32,392 nucleotides of DNA, from assembly GCA_963693635.1 (NCBI GenBank), contig CAVOBC010000008.1, positions 1 to 32,392 of the forward strand, read 5' to 3'. The position numbers and the translations under genes were made by a program. This DNA is from CAVOBC01 sp963693635 (lineage in GTDB: Bacteria > Pseudomonadota > Gammaproteobacteria > Pseudomonadales > Azotimanducaceae). Shown here piece by piece: positions 14,794 through 22,061 of this stretch. Numbering within the stretch: position 1 is the first letter of the stretch; every line of letters begins with the position of its first letter. The notes below the pieces were generated by a model, which was not told where the DNA came from, did no database searches, and saw only the letters and a list, made by a program, of their open reading frames with translations.

Positions 14794-16311
14794 TTAGCTC
14801 CCGCCGTCCGTTCGACCCTGGGGCCGCATGTGCGGAAACAGGATCACGTCACGAATCGAGGCCGCATTGGTCAACAACATGACCAGTCGATCAATGCCGA
14901 TACCCTCGCCCGCTGTTGGCGGCAGGCCATATTCCAGTGCAGTGATGTAATCAGCGTCATATGACATGGCTTCCGCATCGCCCTGCGCCTTCGCCGCCGC
15001 CTGCTCCCGGAATCGCGCAGCCTGATCTTCCGGATCGTTGAGCTCAGAAAATCCATTGCCGAGCTCCCGACCCATGACGAAGATTTCAAAACGGTCAGTA
15101 ACTGTCGGGTCCGCGTCGTTGCGACGCGCCAGCGGTGACACCTCAGTCGGATGTTGTGTGATAAAAGTCGGCTGCTCAATGCGCTCTTCAACGCAGGCTT
15201 CGAAGATCTCCATGACAAGCTTGCCTACACCCCAACTGTCTTTCACATCGATGTACAGGCGCCGCGCGAGCGCTCGCGCCTTGTCAAGGTCGACCAGCTC
15301 GCTGGCACTGATATCCGGATTGAACTCAAGAATTGACTCCACCATCGTCGCCCTCCTGAACGGCTTGCCAAAATCGATCTCTACACCCTGATAGACAAAC
15401 TTCGTCGTGCCAAGGACATCCTTTGCCAGCTGCCTGAACATTTCCTCCGTCAGATCCATGAGATCGTTGAAGTCCGCGTACGCTTGATAGTACTCCAACA
15501 TTGTAAACTCAGGACTGTGCCGGGTCGAAACACCTTCGTTGCGAAAATTGCGGTTAATTTCAAACACGCGCTCGAAGCCGCCAACGACGAGGCGCTTGAG
15601 ATTGAGCTCAGGCGCAACGCGCAGGTACATGTCTGTGTCGAGCGCGTTGTAGTGCGTGACAAAGGGCTCGGCGGTCGCGCCTCCGGGCGTTGCCTGCATC
15701 ATTGGCGTTTCGACTTCCATGAAGTCCCTGTCGAGCAGAAATCGTCGGATACCGTCGATGATGCGCGAGCGCTTCTTGAATAACTCGCGCGACTCCTCAT
15801 TAGCGATCAGGTCGAGGTAACGCTGCCTGTAACGCGTCTCAGTGTCGGAGAGTCCTTTGTGCTTGTCCGGCAACGGGCGCAGGGACTTGGTGAGCAATCG
15901 AATCCCGGCCGCATTCACGGTCAGTTCGCCCTTGTTGGTCTTCATCAGCGTGCCGGTGACGCCGATGATGTCACCCAGATCCCAGCGCTTGAACTGATCG
16001 TACACCTCGGCACCGACATCATTGGAGCGCACGTAGATCTGGATGCGGCCGGACACGTCCTCGAGCGTGACAAAGCTTGCTTTGCCCATCACACGTCGAA
16101 GCATGACGCGGCCAGCGACAGTGGCCGGGATCGCCGCGGCTTCAAGGTCTTCCTTGCTCTTGGCCCCATGGTCGGCACCAAGAGCGGCAGCAAGATGTTT
16201 GCGCCTGAAGTCGTTCGGAAATGCGGAGCCTTCCTTGCGCATTTCCGTCAGATAAGCGCGACGTTGTGCAATGATCTCATTGTCGTCGACCCGGTCCGGC
16301 TGGTCACTCAT
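14794..16311 (-). CDS. lysS: Lysyl-tRNA synthetase, class II
   Basis: This 505-residue cytoplasmic enzyme charges tRNA-Lys. The N-terminal OB-fold anticodon-binding domain (about 60-155) includes AGRVMLRRVMGKASFVTLED. The class II catalytic domain carries motif 1 (RRFLLDRDFMEVETPMM), motif 2 (FRNEGVSTRHSPEFTMLEYY) and motif 3 (GEGIGIDRLVMLLTN). The start is ATG at 16311, with GGAAGAGAG directly upstream. It follows prfB by 57 bp, the same prfB-lysS operon as in E. coli, and precedes ung by 4 bp. Confidence 0.98.
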   Translation of the reverse strand: MSDQPDRVDDNEIIAQRRAYLTEMRKEGSAFPNDFRRKHLAAALGADHGAKSKEDLEAAAIPATVAGRVMLRRVMGKASFVTLEDVSGRIQIYVRSNDVGAEVYDQFKRWDLGDIIGVTGTLMKTNKGELTVNAAGIRLLTKSLRPLPDKHKGLSDTETRYRQRYLDLIANEESRELFKKRSRIIDGIRRFLLDRDFMEVETPMMQATPGGATAEPFVTHYNALDTDMYLRVAPELNLKRLVVGGFERVFEINRNFRNEGVSTRHSPEFTMLEYYQAYADFNDLMDLTEEMFRQLAKDVLGTTKFVYQGVEIDFGKPFRRATMVESILEFNPDISASELVDLDKARALARRLYIDVKDSWGVGKLVMEIFEACVEERIEQPTFITQHPTEVSPLARRNDADPTVTDRFEIFVMGRELGNGFSELNDPEDQAARFREQAAAKAQGDAEAMSYDADYITALEYGLPPTAGEGIGIDRLVMLLTNAASIRDVILFPHMRPQGRTDGGS

Positions 16312-16368
16312 CTCTCTTCCATTGGCCTCGATGGGCCTGTTACGGCCCCGTACGATGGAGCCCGGTGG

Positions 16369-17464
16369 TCAGAGCCCCTGTTTGAGGCTTGCTACAATAA
16401 AGAGGTCCAGGCCGCCATCAAGCACCGCGCCGGTATTCGACGTTTCGACATCGGTTCGCAGATCTTTGATACGACCTGAGTCAAGGACATAAGACCGGAT
16501 CTGGCTGCCCCAACTGATGTCCAGCTTGTTGTCTTCGGTCAGTTGCTGTTCTTGCTTGCGCTTTTGCTCTTCCATCTCGTAGAGCTTGGCTTTCAGTTGC
16601 TTGGTCGCCATGTCACGGTTCTTGTGTTGCGAACGCTGGCTCTGGCACTGGACCACGATCCCCGACGGCTCGTGGGTCAATCTGACGGCTGAGTCGGTCT
16701 TGTTGACGTGCTGGCCGCCGGCGCCGCTGGCGCGATAAGTATCAACCCGCACATCACTCCAGTTGATCTCGATTTCGATGCCGTCATCCAGCTCCGGTGA
16801 CACAAACACCGACGCAAATGACGTGTGGCGTCGGTTCCCCGAGTCGAATGGCGACTTTCGCACCAGCCGGTGAACGCCGATTTCGGTTCGCAGCCAGCCG
16901 AAGGCATACTCGCCCTCGATGTGAATCGTCGCGCCCTTGATGCCGGCTACGTCACCGGGGGAGACTTCCATCAGCTCTGTCTTGAAGTCACGCGACTCGG
17001 CCCAGCGCAGGTACATGCGCAACAACATCTCGGCCCAGTCCTGTGCCTCGGTGCCACCCGAGCCAGCCTGAATGTCGACATAGGCATTGTTGGCATCCAT
17101 CTCACCCCCGAACATCCGGCGAAACTCCAGCGTTTCAAGCCGCTCTGCGAGCTTCGCGAGATCAGCCTCGGTGTCACTGACGAGCGCAACGTCTTCTTCT
17201 TCGGCCGCAAGTTCAAGTATTTCCGCCGCGTCGTCGAGCCCCTGATCGAGTGCATGAATCGTGTGTACGATCGAGTCGAGGCTGGCGCGTTCCTGACCGA
17301 GTTTTTGGGCGTAGTCGGGATTGTCCCAGATCTTCGAGTCGGCGAGTTCAAGCTCTACTTCTGCCAGCCGTTCCTTGCGCTGATCGTAGTCAAAGATACC
17401 CCCGGAGAACGTCCGTGCGCTCCCGCAAATCTTTGATGCGCCCGATGATCGGATTGATTTCCAA
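16369..17464 (-). CDS. prfB: Peptide chain release factor 2 (programmed +1 frameshift)
   Basis: RF2 releases the peptide at UGA and UAA. The product needs a +1 shift: codons from TTG 17464 encode EINPIIGRIKDLRERTDVL and end in CTT followed by an in-frame TGA (17392-17390). The next frame then continues as DYDQRKERLAEVELEL. The joined protein is 364 residues, against 365 in E. coli. The stop-recognition SPF motif is at 204-206 and the catalytic GGQ at 249-251, both intact. TTG is chosen as the start because it aligns with family N termini and sits about 20 bases below a good promoter. Any simple reading frame, such as one opening at 17493, gives a false N terminus. Confidence 0.96.
17385..17407 (-). 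promoter_or_regulatory. prfB: RF2 autoregulatory frameshift site
   Basis: On the minus strand the site reads CTC CGG GGG TAT CTT TGA C. This is the slippery CTT, the UGA stop with a following C, and an internal Shine-Dalgarno-like GGGGG three bases before CTT. It matches the E. coli element except for CGGGGG in place of AGGGGG. Low RF2 slows termination at UGA and favours the shift, so RF2 controls its own synthesis. Confidence 0.95.
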
Positions 17465-17491
17465 TGGCCACGCCCACGTCGAAAGGGGCGC

Positions 17492-17520
17492 ATTGTAGCG
17501 GATGCAGATTATTTGCCCAA
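17492..17520 (-). promoter_or_regulatory. Probable promoter of prfB-lysS-ung
   Basis: On the minus strand TTGGGC (17515-17520) and TACAAT (17492-17497) are separated by exactly 17 bases. The -10 matches the sigma-70 consensus at five of six positions and the -35 at three. Transcription would begin near 17485, about 20 bases before the TTG start of prfB. Confidence 0.6.
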
Positions 17521-17560
17521 GATGGATCCCCGCACCAACGGTCCAACGAGACCTACTAGC

Positions 17561-17700
17561 AGGGTGCTGAAAAAGTGCTTTCCTGCACTTTTTCAGAGTC
17601 GCGGGCCTCAGCCCGCTCGCGACAAATCAACGATTTATGTCGTCGATTTGCGGCCGATACATCCATGTATCGGTCTATCAGGCTGCTTTTTCAGCAGCCT
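17561..17700. mobile_element. MITE-like element with TGCTGAAAAAG ends
   Basis: These 140 bp are bounded by agggtgctgaaaaag (17561-17575) and ctttttcagcagcct (17686-17700), an inverted repeat with one mismatch. Inside are further hairpins: tgctgaaaaagtgc against gcactttttcag, gcgggcctcagcccgc, and ccgataca/tgtatcgg. There is no open frame of note. Ends like these occur on several insertion-sequence families, so this may be a nonautonomous derivative; the parent family is not identified. No target duplication was seen. It sits between prfB and copy 2 of the dispersed element. Confidence 0.75.
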
Positions 17701-17770
17701 TCCATGGAACTAAAGCAATATGCTGCGGTGTTCCTGCGCGACAGCGCGGCAATCCGGCACCGTGAGATGC

Positions 17771-17940
17771 GACTAGTCGTTCCTGTCCCCAAAACTCCGT
17801 TCTGGGGCGGGCACTGGCGTGTGGTGCAGGGATGCACCGCCATTTTCCGCAGGCCTCTTTCTACAAGATCATGCGAGGTTGTTTGCAAACCGACTCCCAA
17901 GAATTGTCAGGATGACAATTTTGGGACAAGAACTAGCTCG
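17771..17940 (-). repeat. Dispersed multi-palindrome intergenic element, copy 2 (inverted)
   Basis: This copy is in the opposite orientation to copy 1. On the minus strand it begins cgagctagttcttgtccc and keeps, in order, the attgtca/tgacaat dyad (17903-17919), the gtttgcaaac palindrome (17881-17890), the tcgcat spacer and the ggtgca/tgcacc dyad (17823-17838). A stretch matching tgcccgccccagaac leads to the other end. It carries about 15-20 extra bases between tcgcat and gaaaat relative to copy 1. It lies between divergent prfB and the NUDIX pseudogene. Confidence 0.9.
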
Positions 17941-17995
17941 CAGTTTCCCGTTAGTCTCACCAGCCCCTTCAACAGGACGGTGTCCGGAGACTTCG

Positions 17996-18633
17996 ATGCC
18001 CACCCGCCAAACCGGCGAACATCCATGGTTAACCATGGTCAAGCAATTACATGGAATCGGGTCAACCGGACTACATTTTTGCGCGGTCGACTTCGACCGC
18101 GAGCGCTATGACGCAATCGTCGAGATCACTACCGGCATGTTAGCTGAGATGGGACAAACCTCCGCAGACGGCATCCGCGGCATCTTCGCCGATGTCGGAT
18201 CTGGCTATGCGACACCTCGCGTTGACGTCCGCGGGGCGGTGCGGCGCGAACGTGAGGTCCTGCTCGTCAGGGAAAAGCTGGACGGTCTGTGGACCCTGCC
18301 GGGGGGATATGCCGAGATCGGGATGTCGCCGTCTGAGAATGTTGTCAAGGAGATTCGCGAAGAGGCGTGCATCGATGTCACCGCCACACGCCTCTACGGC
18401 GTCTTTCACAAGGCCCGACCTGCGTACGATCAGGACCCGCGCGACTTCTACAAACTGTTTTTCATCTGCGAGCAGGTCGACAATGCTGTCGCAGCGGCGG
18501 GCGCCGAGACGATGGATGCCGGGTTTTTCCGATCGATGACCTGCCGCCGCTCTCGACCGGCCGCGTGATCGAGGCGCACATCCGCAGCGCTTTTGAGGCA
18601 GATGTCGGCGACGGACCCTGCCACTTCGACTGA
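17996..18633 (+). pseudogene. NUDIX hydrolase with N-terminal Nudix_hydro domain, C-terminal frameshift
   Basis: The N-terminal domain (QLHGIGSTGLHF, FDRERYDAIVEI) and the NUDIX box (LPGGYAEIGMSPSENVVKEI, then REEACIDV) match the ADP-ribose/nucleotide-sugar pyrophosphatase-like group in which this N-terminal extension occurs. The start ATG at 17996 has GGAG six bases upstream and keeps a conserved Trp before the domain. Near 18524-18530 a homopolymer run (gggtttttcc) has lost one base. The natural continuation FPIDDLPPLSTGRVIEAHI lies in another frame and ends at 18633, whereas the uncorrected frame stops at 18568 with an unrelated tail. The NUDIX core itself is intact, so a shortened product could still fold. 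Confidence 0.82.
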
Positions 18634-18659
18634 GCAACGCCCCTCAGCACCGCGCCCGG

Positions 18660-20033
18660 TTAGACGATGCCGTCCGCCCTCAGGTCTTCAAATGAGCTTT
18701 TGAACGCATCTATGACAGTATCCACGTGCTCCGGCCTGTGTGCATGGGACAGGAAAGCCAAATGAATGCCTGGAACGATCACGTCGTGCCCCAGCAGGTG
18801 CAGATAAAACTCACGTTCCGCGATCTTCCAGTCGTGCGTGATATCCCGTGATGAGTTGATTTCACCCCCCGTAAACACCAGATGGAACATCGATCCTGCG
18901 TTCATAATCTGCGCGGGTATCTGATGCAATTCGCAGAAGGAATTAACCTCTGTCGCCAGCCGATTTCCCTGCTCCATCAGATAGGGGTAGATCTCATCCT
19001 GGTGTTCACGCAGGTAGCTGGTGGCCGCAATACCCGCGCTCATGGTCAGGGGATTGCCGCTGAACGTGCCGCCCGTAAAAATGTAGGGTGCGCCATCTTT
19101 CCCGGAGAAAGTATTCATGATGTCTTCCCGACCACCGACGGCACCGATTGGCAAGCCACCCCCGATCGCCTTGCCATAGGTAGCAAGATCAGGTGTGATA
19201 TCATAGTGAGCTTGACATCCCCCGTACTCAATCCGGAATCCCGTGATTACTTCATCCAGTAAGAAGAGCACGCCGCACTCCTCGCAGACCGACTTCAATC
19301 CGTGCAGGAACGCCCCGGCGTCGAGACGCGGATTGGAGCTCTGGACAGGCTCAACCATGACCAGCGCCAGCTCATCTTTCTGTTCGCGAATGATCTCGAA
19401 CGCCGTTTCGTCCCTGTAAGGCAAAACAACCGACAGTTCCGCGGCGACCACGGGCGGGACCCCGGCACCCAGGAAAGTTGGCGTCGGCCGCGACCGGTCG
19501 CTCGCTTCGTCGGCCTTCACAAGTCCATAGTCATGAACCCCATGATAGGCCCCGTCGAACAAACCAACTTTCTGCTTGCCGGTGAAAGCGCGGGCCGCGC
19601 GTATCGCAAACATTGTGGCCTCGGTTCCGGAGTTGCAGAAGATCACATTGTCGACACACGGCGCAGCATCCTTGACGATCTCTGCCAGACGTTGCTGTGG
19701 TGCACTTGGAATGCCAAAGTGCCAGCCCTTCTCGATCTGACCCTGTAATGCTTCTTCGACCACCGCCGGCTTGTTACCCAGCACCATGGGGCCGAATCCC
19801 CCGGTAAGGTCAATGTAGGTATTGCCGTCGACGTCCGTAAGGTGGGGTCCCTCGGCGCTCTCGATGTAGATCGGATGCGGTAGATCGACGGTGCCAACAA
19901 TCTCCTGCGCGAGTGCATGCTCCCCTCGAAAGCGGACGTCGGCTGATTTCGACGTTCTGGCTACCAGCTTATTGCGCACCGCCTGTGACTTCTCACCCTC
20001 GAGTATCAGCTTCTTCGCGTGCTCTTTGTCCAT
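18660..20033 (-). CDS. Class III PLP aminotransferase, glutamate-1-semialdehyde aminomutase-like
   Basis: This 457-residue fold-type I PLP enzyme has CNSGTEATMFAIRAARAFTG for phosphate binding, FDGAYHGVHDYG, the PLP-nitrogen Asp260 in LLDEVITGFR and the Schiff-base Lys288 in YGKAIGGGLPIGAVGG. These features are shared with HemL, but the N terminus and length differ from true HemL and no heme genes are nearby, so the substrate is open. The start is ATG at 20033, preceded by GGAGGGGG; a TTG at 20057 is less likely. It is divergent from a short-chain dehydrogenase gene, with a dispersed repeat between. A related amino or keto substrate processed by the neighbouring dehydrogenases is a guess from position only. 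Confidence 0.88.
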   Translation of the reverse strand: MDKEHAKKLILEGEKSQAVRNKLVARTSKSADVRFRGEHALAQEIVGTVDLPHPIYIESAEGPHLTDVDGNTYIDLTGGFGPMVLGNKPAVVEEALQGQIEKGWHFGIPSAPQQRLAEIVKDAAPCVDNVIFCNSGTEATMFAIRAARAFTGKQKVGLFDGAYHGVHDYGLVKADEASDRSRPTPTFLGAGVPPVVAAELSVVLPYRDETAFEIIREQKDELALVMVEPVQSSNPRLDAGAFLHGLKSVCEECGVLFLLDEVITGFRIEYGGCQAHYDITPDLATYGKAIGGGLPIGAVGGREDIMNTFSGKDGAPYIFTGGTFSGNPLTMSAGIAATSYLREHQDEIYPYLMEQGNRLATEVNSFCELHQIPAQIMNAGSMFHLVFTGGEINSSRDITHDWKIAEREFYLHLLGHDVIVPGIHLAFLSHAHRPEHVDTVIDAFKSSFEDLRADGIV

Positions 20034-20156
20034 GTCGCCCCCTCCATTGATGCTCAAGGATAATCAGCTCTGAACCGCCAATCGAGGCTGCACGTAGAGG
20101 ATCATGAAATCAAGGCGACGCCGTCAAATAAAAGCAGCCTTCGGAACTGTTTCGCG

Positions 20157-20262
20157 ATAGCCAGTTCCTGTCCCAAAATTGTCATCCCATGACAATTCCT
20201 GGGCGTCCGGTTTGCACGCAAACCTCGCATTCTCCTTCCGAAAATGGCGCCGCCGCACGCGA
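20157..20262 (+). repeat. Dispersed multi-palindrome intergenic element, copy 3 (partial)
   Basis: This copy has the same orientation as copy 1. It keeps the left end (agccagttcctgtccca), the attgtcat/atgacaat dyad (20178-20196, loop ccc), the ggtttgc/gcaaacc dyad (20209-20224), tcgcat and gaaaatggc. After that it diverges: the third palindrome and the right terminal repeat are not recognisable. It lies between the divergent class III aminotransferase and the short-chain dehydrogenase. Confidence 0.85.
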
Positions 20263-20345
20263 CCTCCCGTCCCGGCCGGGCCGGATTTGCCAGCCGTGCA
20301 GCGCTCCGCCATGCTGCGCTCATTCTCCTTAACAAGGTCTGAGTC

Positions 20346-21098
20346 ATGGCAGAGAAAGAAGTCGCGCTTATCGTCGGCGGCGGTCCAGGCGTCAGTGCAA
20401 GTTGCGCTCGGCTCTTTGCAAGCGATGGTATACGCGTTGCTGTCGCTGCACGGAATCCAGGCAAGTCCGCCCTGCAAGAACTGGCGGCGAACCCCTCAAT
20501 TGACATTTTCCAGTGCGACGCGAAAGACCCGGCAAGCGTCGAATCCCTGTTTTCCGCGGTGGCTGAAGGATTGGGCAGCCCGAATCTCGTTGTCCACAAC
20601 ATCGACGGGCGCAGCGCTGATATCTTCCGGAAAGGGGTGAACGAGGCCGACCCCGAACTCGTGCTCGACGTGCTGCAGAATTCCGCATTCAGTGCTTTTT
20701 TGGTCGGCAGCGCGGCAACGAAATCGATGCTGGGCGGGCCCGCCCCGAAATCAGGGCACCGCGGCACGATCCTCTTCACAAACGCCAGCGCGGCGTTCAA
20801 GGGCTACCCCAAGAGCGGCGCATTCGCGATGGCCTGCCAGGCGAAAGCCGGGCTTGCCGAGAGCATGGCCCGGGAACTCATGCCACAGGGCATTCACGTC
20901 GCCAACATCCCCATCGACGCCGCAATCGGCTGGACCCAGGGCGACGGCACGCGGGCACACAGGATGGCTGGCACCACGGTGGACGACAACATGGCCGACC
21001 CGGATCGCATCGCCGAGACCTACTTGCACCTGCACCGACAGCACCGATCGACCTGGACATCCGAGGTCATACTGCGGCCCTGGGTCGAGAACTGGTAA
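20346..21098 (+). CDS. Atypical short-chain dehydrogenase/reductase family protein
   Basis: This 250-residue Rossmann-fold protein has the glycine-rich loop IVGGGPGVSASCARLFA (9-25) and the later RELMPQGIHVANIPIDAAIG segment. The active-site region reads NASAAFKGYPKSGAFAMA, then CQAKAGL. Lys167 is present, but the residue four positions before it, normally Tyr, is Ala163, with Phe160 nearby. It may therefore not be a classical oxidoreductase, or may belong to the divergent subgroup where Phe replaces Tyr. The start is ATG at 20346, with AAGG eight bases upstream. It is divergent from the aminotransferase gene and convergent with another dehydrogenase gene. The substrate is unknown. Confidence 0.85.
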   Translation: MAEKEVALIVGGGPGVSASCARLFASDGIRVAVAARNPGKSALQELAANPSIDIFQCDAKDPASVESLFSAVAEGLGSPNLVVHNIDGRSADIFRKGVNEADPELVLDVLQNSAFSAFLVGSAATKSMLGGPAPKSGHRGTILFTNASAAFKGYPKSGAFAMACQAKAGLAESMARELMPQGIHVANIPIDAAIGWTQGDGTRAHRMAGTTVDDNMADPDRIAETYLHLHRQHRSTWTSEVILRPWVENW

Positions 21099-21147
21099 GC
21101 CAGGATCACGGGCCACTTAGCTGGCCGCACATCTCGCAATCACACGC

Positions 21148-21939
21148 TCAACTCACGCTTGAGCCACCATCGACGGGCAGCGCAACGCCGGTGATGAAGC
21201 CGGCGCGATCGGAGGCAAGGAATGCGGCCGCGTGGGCGACGTCCCACGCTGTGCCCATCTTTCGGCCGAGCGGCACCCGGCGGTCACGATCCGCGATCAC
21301 CTCGTCCCTGGTCGCGCCATCACCAACCCGCGACTCGATGGCCATCGGCGTGTTCATCAAACCCGGCAGAATGACGTTTGCGCGAATGCCGAAACGGGCA
21401 TTGGTCTGGGCAAGTTGCTCCGTGAACGCGACCACCGCAGCCTTCGTTGCCTTGTAACCCACGTAAGGATACGGCCGCCAAGCAGCCATCGACGAGATGT
21501 TGATGATCGCGCCGGAACCGGCTTCTCGCATGACCGGCAAGGCGTGCTTACACGCGAGGATCATCCCGCGAAGGTTAATACTCACAATCCGGTCGAACGC
21601 TTCGACTTCGATATCCTCGATCGGCGCGTCGCCTGCGGCAAGACTCATTCCGACGTTGTTGTGCAGAATGTCGATGCGCGCGTACTTGTCAACGCAATCC
21701 CGCATCAACGCGGCAATCGACGCCTCATCCTGCACGTCGACCACCATGGCGCTTGCATTCAGATTCTCGTCCTGGATCATGCGGACAGTTTCGTTTGCCG
21801 AGTCAATGTCACGGTCACCGACCAGCACCGTGGCACCTTCCCGCGCGAACTGTATCGCCGTCGCCCGACCGTTGCCGATGGTCAAGCCGGGCGTCTGACC
21901 GCCGCCGACAACGACGGCGACCTTGTTCCTGAGCAGCAT
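21148..21939 (-). CDS. Classical short-chain dehydrogenase/reductase
   Basis: This 263-residue NAD(P)-dependent oxidoreductase has a glycine-rich loop with an insertion (VVGGGQTPGLTIGNGRATA), the NNVG motif (94-97), the Ser149 region INISSMAAW and the catalytic Tyr162-Lys166 in VGYKATK. The C-terminal FITGVALPVDGGSS is usual for the family, so all expected catalytic residues are present. The start is ATG at 21939, with AGGGG upstream. It lies upstream of, and convergent with, the atypical dehydrogenase, and downstream of recJ on the same strand across a 122-bp gap. The substrate cannot be told from sequence. Confidence 0.92.
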   Translation of the reverse strand: MLLRNKVAVVVGGGQTPGLTIGNGRATAIQFAREGATVLVGDRDIDSANETVRMIQDENLNASAMVVDVQDEASIAALMRDCVDKYARIDILHNNVGMSLAAGDAPIEDIEVEAFDRIVSINLRGMILACKHALPVMREAGSGAIINISSMAAWRPYPYVGYKATKAAVVAFTEQLAQTNARFGIRANVILPGLMNTPMAIESRVGDGATRDEVIADRDRRVPLGRKMGTAWDVAHAAAFLASDRAGFITGVALPVDGGSSVS

Positions 21940-22061
21940 TCAAACCCCTGACGTTAAGCACATTTGGTGTGTCCGGTATGTTAGGTGTTTCGCGGAACTG
22001 AAGGAACCGGTGCGAACAAAGATCCAGGCTGCGTGGGCGCGCAGACTGGCAGTGCCAGGCT

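Noticed and set aside
18660..20033. Assignment as HemL proper
   Set aside because: The PLP motifs are HemL-like, but the N terminus, the length and the lack of any heme context do not justify the gene symbol.
20102..20800. 232-codon minus-strand frame across repeat copy 3 and the SDR start
   Set aside because: It is the shadow of the plus-strand SDR joined to repeat sequence; the SDR has clear Rossmann features.
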